DNA of 64,000 bases from Rhizomys pruinosus (lineage: Eukaryota; Chordata; Mammalia; Rodentia; Spalacidae). Positions within the stretch are counted from its first letter, which is position 1, and the number at the start of each line of letters is the position of its first letter. Position numbers and translations under genes: made by a program. Below, in pieces: positions 42,913 to 53,900 of this stretch. The DNA lies in the NCBI GenBank assembly GCA_009823505.1, contig VZQC01006583.1:845344-909343 (forward strand), in the 5' to 3' direction. The notes beneath the pieces were generated by a model, which saw nothing but the letters and a program-made list of their open reading frames with translations, made no database searches and had not been told where the DNA came from.

Positions 42913-44062
42913 TTTTTTTTTGGTTGATCCCTTCCCCTCTTCGCATCTCTCCTTTCTGCCCCTTGGCCCCTTGCCCAATTTTATATATATATATTATATA
43001 TAATATATATAATATATATTTATANTATATATATATATATATATATATATGCCTTTAGATAAAGGCCTTTAGAGTAGAATCTGTGTCCTAAATGTCCTCC
43101 AGTGTGGTTCCATCCACTGGAATCTGGTTAACCCTACCAAGAGTCCCTCACTTGAAAGAGACTGTCTCTGCCCCTTTCCGCAGCCATCCATTGCCACAAT
43201 TTCCTTAGGCGGGGCTGGAGCATCTTACCCACTTTCTCAACATGAGATTTTTTCTTTGTTATTGAATGTTTTTATGTGTTTCATACATAATTTTCCAGTC
43301 AACCTTAATCAGCATCATTACCGCTCCCCTCGTCCCCTCCACCCCGGAGCTCACACCTTCTGCCATTCCTGCTGAGTCCACTGTAATTTGGGGAGTCTCT
43401 TGGACTGCCCTGGCTGATGACTCAAAGGAAGGTACTGTTTCCTGATATGCAGCCTTCATCTTTCCGTATGGACTCATATAGAGGTACTGTGTGTGTATTT
43501 TATCAGTAGACTGTTAGACTAATATGATTCTCTCAGGTTTGTTTTTCCCCTACAAGGCGTTACTTATCTCTCCTCTCACCCTTTACGTGTCTAGCCCTCC
43601 TTCCATGTCTTCTCCATGCCTTCTCAATTTAAAGTGTCCCCATTTCTCCCTTGATCCTGCCAGTCTCCTGTGGCCCCACTTCTCTTGGCCTCTTTTGCTC
43701 CTCTTTATCTGCCCCTCCTTTCCTTCTATGACCCTTCCGCTCCCTTCCCATTTAGATTCCCTGATTCTAGCCACTCCTCCCTTAGTAACACCTGTCACCT
43801 ACCAGCCTCTGTCTCAGGCTCCCTCTTTCCCTTTCCCTTCCCAGTTCCCTTTCATTTCCCTGATTCCTGCAGTTACTTCATGGTATATACTTACATATAT
43901 GGATTTGGTGCAAGGATCCAGGAATGTGGGACAACATATGTCATATGTTTTTCCAAGTCTGTGTTACTTAGCGTAACAGCTTCTAGTTCCATCCATTTAC
44001 CAGCTCTCCAGGGCTGGTTGCAACTGTCTGAAAGACTCATTTTATCAAACTAAAGCTTCAAG
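42913..44062 (-). mobile_element. Old L1 3' end (Lx-type), antisense
   Basis: The plus strand shows the reverse complement of a rodent L1 3'UTR: TCCATCCACTGGAATCTGGT, TTATTGAATGTTTTTATGTG, a long pyrimidine-rich tract at 43540-43870 (antisense of the L1 polypurine tract), then GGTATATACTTACATATATG and TTCTAGTTCCATCCATTTAC, which matches the end of ORF2. A (TA)n microsatellite interrupts it at 42981-43050. No open frame remains. Confidence 0.7.
42981..43050 (+). repeat. (TA)n microsatellite containing one unresolved base
   Basis: TATA-rich for 70 bp. Position 43025 is an N, so the assembly is uncertain here. Confidence 0.95.
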
Positions 44063-44424
44063 CCATTACTCCTCACATAGCATGGAAGCAGAAATAAGAA
44101 ATGCCTTTCAGAAGAAAGCATGCACTGTCCTGCTTTCCGAGGTAGGTTTTAGCTACGTTTTCTTATTCACCTTACCAAGGGGAATTTTTCTTTTATGAAA
44201 CACCACCTTACCAAGGGGAAGCATTGGAACAGATTGAAATAAGATTGAATTTTCTCTCCTGCTCCCATTTCCAAGTTTAAAACATCATATTGGTTTTCCT
44301 CTCTTTAACAAAAGCTATGAATAACTTATTCTCTATTCCTTGGTATAAGTAGCCAGGGAGAAAGGAACACTGTGTTCAGTGAAGGATATAAGCTTTACAC
44401 TATGAATGGTCCCTGCACTTTAAA

Positions 44425-44563
44425 AAAACACAGGGTCTCCCTGTAGCCCTAGCTGGCCTGGAACTTGCTATGTGGACCAGGCTGGCCTCCATCTCACAGA
44501 GATTCCCCTGCTGTGCCTCCAGAGTGCTGGGATTAAAGACTTAGCCACCAGACCCAGCTTCCG
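44425..44563 (-). mobile_element. B1 SINE
   Basis: ACACAGGGTCTCCCTGTAGC, TATGTGGACCAGGCTGGCCT and GTGCTGGGATTAAAGACTTA. Confidence 0.92.
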
Positions 44564-44764
44564 TCCCTGTCTTCATCCTTCTTTTTGATTTCCAAGGTTG
44601 CTAGAAGGAATGTTGTTGCCTGGACAGGACCAAGGCAAAAGAATGCAGTGCAGGCCTGGGATCCCAGGACCGGCCGCATCCGAGTCTGTAGAGCATTCTT
44701 CCCTACACTGCCTCGGCATCGAGCACATTGGGCTGGATCAGACATGGAGCACAAAACTAACTTG

Positions 44765-44865
44765 ACTTTTTACTTGTGTGGCTGTGGATAGCTCAGCCTC
44801 TTTCTGAGCCTTGTTTCTACTCTTGAAGATGGGCCTAATAGTGCCTGGCCCTCAGAAGTGCCAAG
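44765..44865 (+). mobile_element. MIR SINE fragment
   Basis: GTGTGGCTGTGGATAGCTCA, GCCTCTTTCTGAGCCTTGTT and GAAGATGGGCCTAATAGTGC. Confidence 0.75.
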
Positions 44866-44929
44866 CAAGAGAGCCTAGCCTTGGGAAGATGAACTCCTCA
44901 GAAAAACCACACACAGGCTAATGTGCTCA

Positions 44930-45268
44930 TATTATGCTGGGAAGGAGCTGAGCATTTGTTACTTTTCTTATGGCTGTCACCTAATACCCGACAGGAAGCA
45001 GCCTCAGGGGGAAGGCCTTACATTGACTCGTGGTTTTGGAAGGAATATAGTCTGTCACAGGAAGTCACAGAGGCAGCAGTGTGAGGTGGCTGGTCACATC
45101 CCCTCTGCAGACAGCAAGGACAGAAAGCAGGAAGTGAGCTGGGGCTCCCAGACCTCAAGACCCATCCTCCCAGGAGGGGAGGCTCCATCTCCTAAAGATC
45201 CACAACTGTCCCCACCAGCACCGTCAGCTGGGGACTAAGTGCTCAAATGCAGGCCTGTGGAGACATTT
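44930..45268 (-). mobile_element. URR1-like repeat
   Basis: TTACTTTTCTTATGGCTGTC, GGGGGAAGGCCTTACATTGA, GTGGTTTTGGAAGGAATATA and CTCAAGACCCATCCTCCCAG. Confidence 0.5.
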
Positions 45269-45379
45269 ACCTTCAGACCACAGCAGTTACCATGCAAAAA
45301 GCTGTCACAGGCTTTCTAAGAGCAGCCTCAGGCTGCCGTGGGAGTCCTGCTGCCCTCCTCCTTGTCCACATGGCTTTAG

Positions 45380-45497
45380 TGTGGTAGTTAATTGTCAACC
45401 TGGCACACCTTAGAACCATCTGAGAGGAGAGCCTTAATTGAAGAGTTTTGTAGATTAGGTTGGCCTGTGGGTGACTGTCTTGATTGTTAATTGAGGT
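45380..45497 (+). mobile_element. URR1-type DNA transposon, left end only
   Basis: TGGTAGTTAATTGTCAACCT, then GTCTTGATTGTTAATTGAGG. It stops where the old L1 3' end begins. Confidence 0.6.
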
Positions 45498-46258
45498 GTA
45501 TCTTAGCTCAAGCAATACAAAATCCAAGCAGAAACAAGGAAGGGGCAGGAAGCCCCGTCCCTAGCTGTGGATCAGTTGGCAATTGAGAGCTACTGAGAGA
45601 GGGAGGGTTAATTTTCTTTAATGATGGGAACCCAGGTAGGTTGACCATACTATAGCAGATAGACCCGCATCCAAGAGTATTTAGGACAGAAATTGGACCT
45701 GGTGGCTTAAGAAAAGGTCACCAACCAGTTCTACCAGCTCCTGTTCATGTGAACCTACAGCAGTGGTGTCAGCAGGCACAAGATCCATACAAGCTCAACC
45801 AGACAAAAACCCAGCATGGAACTGCAGAAACGCCTAGAAGAACCCAATCTTATCTGAAGAAATATTGGCAGCTGATTACTGTTGGGTGAGGAAGAACTGG
45901 ACTTCTTAAAGTGAGTGACTCTGGATAGGCTGACTAGAGCTCAGTGGAAGGACTTGCACTGAGGAATGGCCTGAAAGGTTAATTTGCATAATAGCCTTAA
46001 CACAAATGATATAATCTATGAATTCTAAAGGGGGGGACTGTGGGAAGGGCCAGTGGAGAAGGGGTATAAAGGCAGTTAAGACTGATTGAGAGGCTATGTA
46101 TGACATACACAAAATTTAAATTAAAAAATGTATCCAAAAAAAGGAGGTCACCAAGTTGGGGCAGGGAGGTAGGGTAGATGTGGGGGGGGGACTGAAGGTG
46201 ACTGAAGTACATTACATGGACATCTCAAATAAGCAAAATATTTTTCAATTAAACAACA
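45498..46258 (+). mobile_element. Old L1 3'UTR (Lx-type), sense
   Basis: AGCCCCGTCCCTAGCTGTGG, GAGAGAGGGAGGGTTAATTT, TAGACCCGCATCCAAGAGTA, a G-rich block (46181-46190) and TTACATGGACATCTCAAATA, then an A-rich end follow the order of a rodent L1 3'UTR. Confidence 0.7.
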
Positions 46259-46865
46259 GGTCAAACATCAATGGAAATTTTACATAGATCACGGGAGTTC
46301 ATGTTTTGACTGTGAACCTGATTCATAACCTTGTTTGTTAGCAAAGTACAGGCTTCAAGATCAGCAGGGAGCAACGGTAAACTCGGAGCTTGTGTTCGGT
46401 TGGGCTTCACATGCAGTCCCTGGCTGTTCTAACTCTCCTGCCTGTGACTGCTCTCAGAAAAGGCAGTGCCGCCTCTGTGCAGACAGGCTTCACAGGGGTT
46501 TCCTTAGTTGTGTGAATTCTTGAGTCTCAGGCAGGGACAGACCCAAGCCTGAGCCCATGGGTTCTCTTCCTCTCTCCTGTCCCTTACCTTCCCGTCTCTT
46601 TCTGTCCTTCCTCAACTGTTCCAGTCCTGAGCACCACTAGCCACTCTCCTTTTAGCTCCCTGTTTCGCCAGAGAAACCATGAGAGTGGTTAGCAAAGAAC
46701 TGAAATGCAGACATTGTAAACTTCCCAGCGTAGAGTGGAATGCTCCTGTAATAAAAAACGTGACCACATTTGACCAATCCATCTTGAAGAGGAAGCACTA
46801 ATGATGTTCATAAAGTACTGAATGTACTACTGCAGACACATGAGCTTGGAGCCGACAGGGGCTCT
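46259..46865. other. Unassigned sequence
   Basis: No recognised repeat or gene. Confidence 0.3.
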
Positions 46866-46867
46866 AC

Positions 46868-46990
46868 AGGGGATGTAGTCTAAAATCCTCCTTTAATTCT
46901 CTGAAAACCTGAGGCTGGAGACGCCACCTGGTTATTGACCCGCAGTTATGTAGTGGCAGACCCCCATTTAGAAATCAGATCCCCAAGCTT
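46868..46990 (-). mobile_element. MIR-like fragment
   Basis: CCTCCTTTAATTCTCTGAAA, then ACCTGAGGCTGGAGACGCCA and CAGTTATGTAGTGGCAGACC read as reverse-complement MIR. Confidence 0.5.
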
Positions 46991-47674
46991 AGAATTCAGA
47001 CCCCTTAGAACTAGTACAGGCTGTCTCTTTGAACTAGTCTAGTATAGGCTGTCCCTCAAACTTTCAACTTAAGCTTAGGGACTTGGTTTAATGCCACAAT
47101 AGTGGCTTTTATCCTCATGACACTAACAACCTCCTTTATAGTCCTCACCTGTGTCCTTGACCCCATCTGGATTTCAAGCTGTTGGTTCAGAGTGAGGCTG
47201 GGGTCCTCCATGAGATACTGGAGTTGAATCTCTGCAACTCAGACTCTCCCCAAGAAACAGACCCCAATGGCCATTGAAGTGTGACTTTTTTCACAAGGGA
47301 GTCATATACTCTGAACTTTCGTTTTCCCCTTTAACAGGAATATTCTGACCTAAATCAGTAATTTCCTTGCCTGAGAAAGGGAGAAAGAGTCCTTGTTTGA
47401 AACAGCAAACATTGGGAGAAAAAAAATCCCCTAAAACTAAAAGTCATAGAGAAAACAAGCTTTTACAGATCTCAAAGAATCCTGAAACAGAGCAGCAGTA
47501 GCTGCCGCCATCACAAAATCCTAAGAGCAGAGACCAGCCTCCTCCTGGGCAGCAGTATATTAAGATGGGACAGACAAGGTGGGCCTCGTTCTAATGAACC
47601 GACATGTCAGCTCTGCACTTTAAATGACAGAAAAGGGCTCCGACCTGGTACATGTGTCCAGGGCCACTCCCTGT
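46991..47674. other. Unassigned sequence
   Basis: Contains an imperfect direct repeat of TAGTACAGGCTGTC and TAGTATAGGCTGTC (47013, 47041). No family recognised; a decayed retroviral origin is possible but unsupported. Confidence 0.3.
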
Positions 47675-48018
47675 GGTCCTGTGATGGCTAGCTTTCACTG
47701 ACACAACCCAGCATCACCTAGGACATAGCAATGAAGGGCTGTCTACCTTGGGTAAGCCTATGGGTGTGTCTGTGCAGATGGTTCTCTTAACCCAGCCCAC
47801 TGCCTATGTAGAGGACCCTGAATTGCAGGCGTGGGAAACCCATCTGAGCACAAGCACACAGCATGGGTGCATTCATTTCTCTTCACGGTTGGTCGACTGT
47901 GGGTGTGATGTGACCAGCTGCCTTGAATTCCCCACAATGATGGACTGGAATCTGGACTTGTTGGCCAAACAAATCATCTCTCTCCTGATTTTTGTAGGTG
48001 TATTTTAACACAGCAGTG
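47675..48018 (+). mobile_element. URR1-like repeat
   Basis: CTGTGATGGCTAGCTTTCAC, GAGCACAAGCACACAGCATG, GGTGTGATGTGACCAGCTGC, CAATGATGGACTGGAATCTG and CACAGCAGTGCAAATAAACT. Confidence 0.6.
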
Positions 48019-48900
48019 CAAATAAACTTGAACACTGGCCGCCTGTCATTTAAGCTTCATGGATCTATAGGGAGGAAAACATGGAGGGAGAGTCCGAGGT
48101 TCGGAAGGGCGGATCTATTGGTCAAAGTCAGTAGAGCCAGGCTGGACACTGGGTGGTTTGAAGTCTGGAACTCATCTGGTATGCAGTACAGTCTCCAACC
48201 CCTTAAAGGAAAGGGCCCCTGACATGGTTTTGAAGTCTGTAGCAAGCAGCCTATTTTTTGCACAGATATAAACAGCGATAGAGACCCAACCTTGCAAAGT
48301 TAATCATTCCTAGCCTTCCTTCCCTGAACCAACCTTTGCCAACTGCTTGGAAATGGCCACTTAAATATATAGCCCAAGAAAAATGTGTCTTTGTGATTAA
48401 TACCTGTTAAAATGAGGAGTGACGTGGTAATGAAATGGAAAGGTTCGAGGGCCTGTGGGGAAATCCAGCCTACTGCAGGCTGCGGTTCTGGTAATGAGGC
48501 TGCTGTTTTGTGGTCACGGAGGTAATGTTTTCCAATGCATGTGGAATGATTAACAAGGTGAGGGCATCTGCCTGGAGGGAGGTGGGAGGAGAGGAACTGC
48601 CTGTGGGAAGGGCTCAGGGTAGAAGGCCTGTGCCCACCAGAGCCAGAGTAACTTCCATCCATTTCAGTGGCCAAAATGGCTCATTCTCCCCTCTCAGGTG
48701 TGCTTGTGCTGACTCATTCTGAGCACGAGAATTTGTAGGTGATTTTGGGGCAGGAAGGCCCCAAAGAGGGAGGTAAGAAATGAACAGACTGGCTAAATCT
48801 ACTTTGCTGAACATTGAGAATTTTCAGGCCAAATTGCTTACTACTAGGGATTGTTTGCCCCATAAGTGGAGTGACCATAGCTTCAACTTTAGAGGTGCCA
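48019..48900. other. Unassigned sequence
   Basis: No gene or repeat recognised; minus-strand frame 48300-48674 (124 codons) shows no known domain. Confidence 0.3.
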
Positions 48901-49176
48901 TTGTGTATGAGTGTGTGAGTGTATGTGTGTGTATGAGTGTGTATGTGTGTGTGTGTGTGTGTGAGTGTGAGTGCGTGGCATGCATGGCGTGCATGGCGTG
49001 TGTAGTGTTTGTATATACATGTGTTTATGTGTGTGTGTGTGTGTGTGTGTGGTGTGATGGGTGGTATGCATATGTGATATGTGTCTGTTAATGCTTGTGT
49101 TATATGTGTAGTGTATATGTGTGTGCATCTGTGTGTATGTGCGTGGTGTGTGTGTGTGTGTGTGTGTGTTGTGTGT
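48901..49176 (+). repeat. TG-rich compound simple repeat
   Basis: About 275 bp of TG runs with GAG, GCATGGCGTGCATGGCG and TATG interruptions. Confidence 0.93.
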
Positions 49177-49849
49177 AGGCTGTAGAACCAAGCTTGAACC
49201 CAGGATGGTGTGAGAGGTTACAGTGGGATCATGCCTTCCATGCAAGTTCTTCCTTGCTAGGCAGGCAGCAGCCATGGCAGCTCCGGAGCGAGCAGGAAGG
49301 CAGCGACCCTGCCACGCCCCCCCTGCCCCTCCTGGCTTGCTGCATCTTTGCCATCTTCTGCCCAGTTACATCTCCAGGTGGTTGAGCTCTTTCCAGCACT
49401 GTTTGCTGTCAGAATGACTCTTCTGAAGGACAACTTAATCCATATCCCTCACTGATCAGGAACTGATCACTATGATTCTGCCTGGAGCAAGAGTCGGCAG
49501 ACTGGCCTACCTCCTGGTTTTGCAAATAAAGTTTTATTTGGGCACAGCTCTACACGTGCATTTCCACATGTTCTCACTCTGCTTCCTCCCAAAGTTGCCC
49601 AGTTGCAGTAGAGAGTACTTGACTTATAAACCCTGAAATACTGAGTCTATTGTTAAAAGTGCCAAATCCCTATTTAGGAACAGACCCTGGACACGCACCT
49701 ATTCTCAGTCCCTTCTCAGTTTACCCCAGTGAATTCTCGTCATTCCTGTCCTAGACTTCCTTCACGTTTCTCACGCCCTTGGCAGAATGGAACTTCATAT
49801 TTCATAACTTTTTAGTTGTATTAATACTTCTAAAAATTAACTATAGTGG
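49177..49849. other. Unassigned sequence
   Basis: GC-rich at 49255-49340; no recognised gene or repeat. Confidence 0.3.
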
Positions 49850-50168
49850 TTATGGTTTGAATGGGAACTGTCCCTAACAAACTCAAGTGTCTGAACACTT
49901 GGTCTTCAGGTAGTACTGCTATTTTGGGAATTATGGAACCATTCTGGAGGTGAGGTGTAGCTGGAGGAGTGAATTACTGGGGGGGGGTGCCTTGGGGATT
50001 TTGGCCTCTCCGCACACCTGGCCTGTCTCTGCTTCTTAAGCCTCCCAGGTGTGAGCAAGGTGCCGCTGTTGTGCCTTCCCGCCATGATGGACTGTGCGCC
50101 CGGGGAGCCGAAATCAGGTCTTCTTCCCTTAAGTTGCTCCTTCAAAATATTTTATCACAGTGACTAGA
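49850..50168 (+). mobile_element. Old LTR-like or DNA-transposon repeat
   Basis: GGTTATGGTTTGAATGGGAA, GTGTCTGAACACTTGGTCTT, CCATTCTGGAGGTGAGGTGT, CGCCATGATGGACTGTGCGC and TTTTATCACAGTGACTAGAA; shares its scaffold with 41600. Confidence 0.5.
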
Positions 50169-50284
50169 ACAATGTCTACTACCACAATTATATAGAGAAA
50201 TCCTATTATTCTGTGTATGCCTTAATGAGTTTTCAGCTTTCTTGTAACTGACAACCAAATCAAGACACATAAGAATTACTTCCT

Positions 50285-50531
50285 GGGGCTGGAGAGATGG
50301 CTCAGCGATTAAAAGCACCAACTGCTCTTCCAGAGGACTCGGGTTCAATTCCCATCACCCACATGGTGGCTAAGAACCGTCTTTAAGCCGGGCGTGTTGG
50401 CACACTCCTTTAATACCAACACTCAGGAGGCAAGAGGCAAATGGATCTCTGTGAGTTCAAGGCCAGTCTGGTCTACAGAGTGAGTTCCAAGCCAGCTGAG
50501 GCTATAGGGAGACCTGTCTCAAAAAAAAAAA
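50285..50531 (+). mobile_element. Chimeric B2-B1 SINE
   Basis: 50285-50384 is the 5' part of a B2 (GGGGCTGGAGAGATGGCTCA through TGGCTAAGAACCGTC). It switches at about 50385 to a nearly complete B1 (GCCGGGCGTGTTGGCACACT to CCTGTCTC plus A tail). One 11-bp direct repeat AATTACTTCCT flanks the whole composite (50274-50284 and 50532-50542), so both parts appear to have been inserted in a single event. Confidence 0.85.
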
Positions 50532-50594
50532 AATTACTTCCTAATACCCGGAAAACCTTCTTCTGTTCCTTTTGCCTTTATGTCTAACAACATA

Positions 50595-50595
50595 G

Positions 50596-50632
<37 letters not shown>

Positions 50633-50785
50633 GTCATAGCTTTATAAACATTTTTTAGACTGTCTCTCCTGTGTCCCAGGCTAGCCTCAAACATGCTATG
50701 TAGCTGAGGATGACCTAACTCGTGATTTTTCTGCCTCTACCTACCAAGTGCCAGGATTATGAGCCTAAGCCACCAAATCCAGGAA
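50595..50785 (-). mobile_element. Older B1 SINE next to (TG)n
   Basis: (TG)n at 50597-50630, TTTGTCATAGCTTTATAAAC, then CCCAGGCTAGCCTCAAACAT and AGTGCCAGGATTATGAGCC. Its left flank is shared with the copy at 51679. Confidence 0.8.
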
Positions 50786-51019
50786 TGGATCTTTAAATAT
50801 GGATGCTAGCATATATTCTCTTTTAAGAGTGCCCCAGGTAGTCCTGACCCCCCTCCCCCATTTTTTTTTTAAATGATGGACTCTGAGTGGGTTGTCCAGA
50901 CTGGTCTGTAAGTCCAGGACTGAAATGACTCAGCCTCTGAAGTAGGTGAGCACTTTATGTTTGCTGAAGTTCCAGGGTAAATTTTAGGGTTAAGTTTTCA
51001 GCTTTAATGAAAAAATCTG

Positions 51020-51440
51020 ATTTTTTTTAATGGATTACATAGAGTTTGTAGGTCTGCCTGGGGTAGGGTGACATGATCATAATACACAAATATTTTTAAC
51101 CTATGGGCGTATGTGTTTATTTAGATGTCTTTTGCTTATGAATTCAATTTTATAGTTTTAGTATGGAGGTTTATTGGAGTTTTATGTTTTAGCATTTAGT
51201 CCTAGGAACTGAGTGGTTTTAATGATATTTAGAAATACCAGACTCTTTTAAATTTAACTCTTTCCATTTCTAATGTTATTGGTACATGGAAATATAACCA
51301 ATTTTCATAGGTTTCAATAAACCTTTGTAATGTTGTTTAATTTATTTACTGATTCAAAGAGTTTATCAGTAGATTTTTTTGGGAACTTATAAATACCCAG
51401 CCATGTTGTCATTTTTATAGGATAGTTTTACTTTGTCCCC
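51020..51440 (-). mobile_element. Ancient L1 ORF2 fragment
   Basis: The plus strand resembles, at low identity, the antisense ORF2 segment between the FADD box and the C-terminal region: TTCAATTTTATAGTTTTAGT, ATTTAGTCCTAGGAACTGAG and AGATTTTTTTGGGAACTTAT. No open frame. Confidence 0.5.
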
Positions 51441-51678
51441 CTTTTTTCCCCAGTAAGAACAAATCTGGTGCTTTCTATAAGTGGGGACAGTCTCAGCGTA
51501 TAGTCAGTTTCTATAAGTGGGGACAGTCACAGTATGTAGTCAGTTTCTGTCTAGGTTGGGGATGTGGTACTACACCTAGCACGAATCTTCTAGTTAAGTT
51601 GAAAGAAATCAATGGTCTATAACTGATTTTGAGTGCCTTTTATAGCTGCAAAGAAATTTTTATGTTTATGAGCATGTT

Positions 51679-51832
51679 TTTGTGTGTGTGTGTGTGTGTT
51701 TACTTTGTCATAGCTTTATAAAGATCTTTTGTAGACTGAGTCCCAGAGTAGCCTCAAACTTGCTGTGTAGCTGAGGATGACTTTAAACCCTTGATCCTCC
51801 TGTCTCTACCTTCCAAGTGCCTGCATGTAAAT
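51679..51832 (-). mobile_element. Older B1 SINE next to (TG)n
   Basis: (TG)n, TTTGTCATAGCTTTATAAAG, GTAGCCTCAAACTTGCTGTG, TAGCTGAGGATGAC and CCTTCCAAGTGCCTGC. Same left flank as the copy at 50595. Confidence 0.8.
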
Positions 51833-51997
51833 ATCAGTGCCACGTCTGTGCCTAGTGCCCTAAGAGTTCAGAAGAGGGCATTGGATCTTCTGGTATTGGA
51901 GTTACAGGTGGCTGTTAGCCATAATGAGGGAACCCACCCTAGGTCCTCTGCAAGAACAGCAAATGCTCTTAACCACTGAACCATCTCTTTAGCCCAT
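51833..51997 (-). mobile_element. B2-family SINE
   Basis: TTCAGAAGAGGGCATTGGAT, GGTCCTCTGCAAGAACAGCA and CACTGAACCATCTCTTTAGC. Confidence 0.88.
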
Positions 51998-52007
51998 GGA
52001 AAGAATA

Positions 52008-52218
52008 TGCTTTAAATATTTATTTTTATTTATGTGTGAGTGTGTCTGTGTGTAGGTATGTGTACATGAGTATGGGTGTCTCAAAGGCTAGAAGAGAGTA
52101 TTGGATCCCCTAGAACTGGAGTTGTAGACAGTTGTGGCCCCTGCTGTGGGTGCTGGGAACTGAACTCAGGACCTCTGCAAGCCAGTATGCTTTCTTCACC
52201 ACTGAGCCCCAGGGCTGG
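52008..52218 (-). mobile_element. B2/B3-family SINE
   Basis: TTTATTTTTATTTATGTGTG, GAGAGTATTGGATCCCCTAG, GTGCTGGGAACTGAACTCAG and CACTGAGCCCCAGGGCTGG. Confidence 0.88.
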
Positions 52219-52444
52219 AAAGAGTTGTTTGTGGGATCTCTTATTCTGGTGTGAAATTCTTCAACTATTTACAAGGATCTAGAACTACTTATTAGATTTG
52301 TTGGGTTAAGTGAACTTAATTCTCTTTCCTGAATGTTTAAAACATAGATGTCATACTGATTATTCATTATCTGTGGAATATTCATTGACTGTTGGAGCAT
52401 GTTTATTTGATACTACTGGAAATCCTATAGGCCAGCCATCATTT

Positions 52445-52693
52445 TTTTCTTTTATTTTTTTAAACATTTTATGTGTATGAGTATTTTGTCTCATGTAACT
52501 AGCGTACCCATGTGTATAGACCCATAGAGGTCAGAAGAGATCTCTGGATCCAGAGATCTCTTCTGACCTCTATGGGTTGGATCCCCTGGAGTTACTGACA
52601 GTTGTTAGCCGCCATGTGAATGCTGGGAATCAAACCCAGGTCCTCTGTTAGATCAGTCAGTGCTCTTAACCACTGAGCCATCCCTCGAGCCCT
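52445..52693 (-). mobile_element. B2-family SINE containing a perfect palindrome
   Basis: A T-rich tail leads to a normal antisense B2 body up to 52550. An inverted copy of the preceding bases is inserted there, after which the normal body resumes (TTGGATCCCCTGGAGTTACT to CCACTGAGCCATCC). Confidence 0.9.
52520..52577. repeat. Perfect 58-bp palindrome, no spacer
   Basis: The left arm begins ACCCATAGAGGTCAGAAGAG and the right arm ends CTCTTCTGACCTCTATGGGT. The centre is GGATCC. All 29 base pairs match, so the DNA could form a cruciform without a loop. Confidence 0.97.
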
Positions 52694-52769
52694 CTTTATT
52701 CCTTTTAGCTGGAAATAACAGGGCTGAGTTTCCAGTGGTAGGATTTCAGACTTCGTAACTGTGTAAAAA

Positions 52770-52904
52770 TTTATCTTACTGCGTCAATCATCCTCTCGTG
52801 ATGGGAGGCAACTCGGAGGAAGTATTTACTTTGGCTTATGGTTTAAGAGGGTCCAGTCTACATGCCAGAATCAGCTGCTGGATTGTGGGGGTGAAACCCC
52901 TCAT
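52770..52904 (-). mobile_element. URR1-like repeat, left part
   Basis: AGTATTTACTTTGGCTTATG and GGTTTAAGAGGGTCCAGTCT. The scaffold appears to resume at 53330-53490 (CACTTCCTCCAGCAAGGCTC) on the far side of the L1 fragment. Confidence 0.5.
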
Positions 52905-53240
52905 ATCATTATTTGAAATTGTTATTGAATTTTTGTGTGTTTCACACAGAACACCTTAATCATCTTTATACCTCCTTCCCCGCTGGCCCCTCCGATAGCC
53001 CCTCTCCCATTGGATTCATACATTCTGTCTTTTGTGGTAAGGCCTATCATATCAATTTAGTGTCCCCAGATGCCCATCAGTTTATCCACTGGGGTCTAGT
53101 CAGCCTATCTAGAGTTCCTCCCTTTCAGAAGATCAGCTCTTCCTCACCCAGAAGTACTCAGCCGCCAATAATTCTTTGACTAAGATTGGCACCTGCTGCC
53201 CATTTCCACAGTTCCGTACTACATTTTTGTCGTCCTGAGC
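52905..53240 (-). mobile_element. Old L1 3'UTR fragment (Lx-type), antisense
   Basis: TTGTTATTGAATTTTTGTGT, TTATCCACTGGGGTCTAGTC and AAGTACTCAGCCGCCAATAA resemble the antisense L1 3'UTR at 42913. It splits a URR1-like repeat. Confidence 0.6.
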
Positions 53241-53496
53241 TTGCACAGGTCTTGCACATGCTGACACCATTGCTGTAGGTTCCTACGAGCAGGAGCCTGC
53301 AGGACTCTGTTTCCACATGGTCATGCTCTCTTCCCTGGCTCTTACAATCCTTCCTCTTCTCTTCTACAACACCTTACACCTTTATGGTCAGAAAACAGAA
53401 TAGAGACATGAAGTGGAGCTAGGCTATGGAAACCCAAGTTGTCCCCTGACCAACCCACTTCCTCCAGCAAGGCTCCACCTTCTAAAGATCCCACCA

Positions 53497-53585
53497 GCCC
53501 AGCATGGTGGTGCATGCCTTGGGACCCAGAGGCAGGCAGATCTCAGTGAGATCAAGGCCAACCTGGTCTACAGAGTTCTAGGGCC
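53497..53585 (+). mobile_element. B1 SINE, partial
   Basis: CAGCATGGTGGTGCATGCCT, then CCCAGAGGCAGGCAGATCTC and AGGCCAACCTGGTCTACAGA. Confidence 0.88.
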
Positions 53586-53900
53586 ACTAGACACTGAGTG
53601 TCCAAACGTATGGTTTTTGAGAGTTTTGCAGGCATTTTACATCAAACCACAAGACCTTGCAAGTCTTCAGTGACTGAACTGAGCAAGCCATCTTCTGTTC
53701 CCATGGAACCTTCAAGCTGTTTGAAGACAGCTGTTATCCATCCACTTTCCTTGTGGTCTCTGTGCCCCACAGTTCCCACATCTGTTGTATTTCCTTTTTG
53801 GAGTGCCCCTCACACAGGTGCTCAGAGCAAGGTGGAGTGTTCCACAGCTTGCTTCGAATTGTCTCCACTGTGGAGTGGAACTGCTTCAGTTCCCATGCCC
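53586..53900. other. Unassigned sequence
   Basis: No recognised repeat or gene in this interval upstream of the 20-bp array. Confidence 0.3.
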
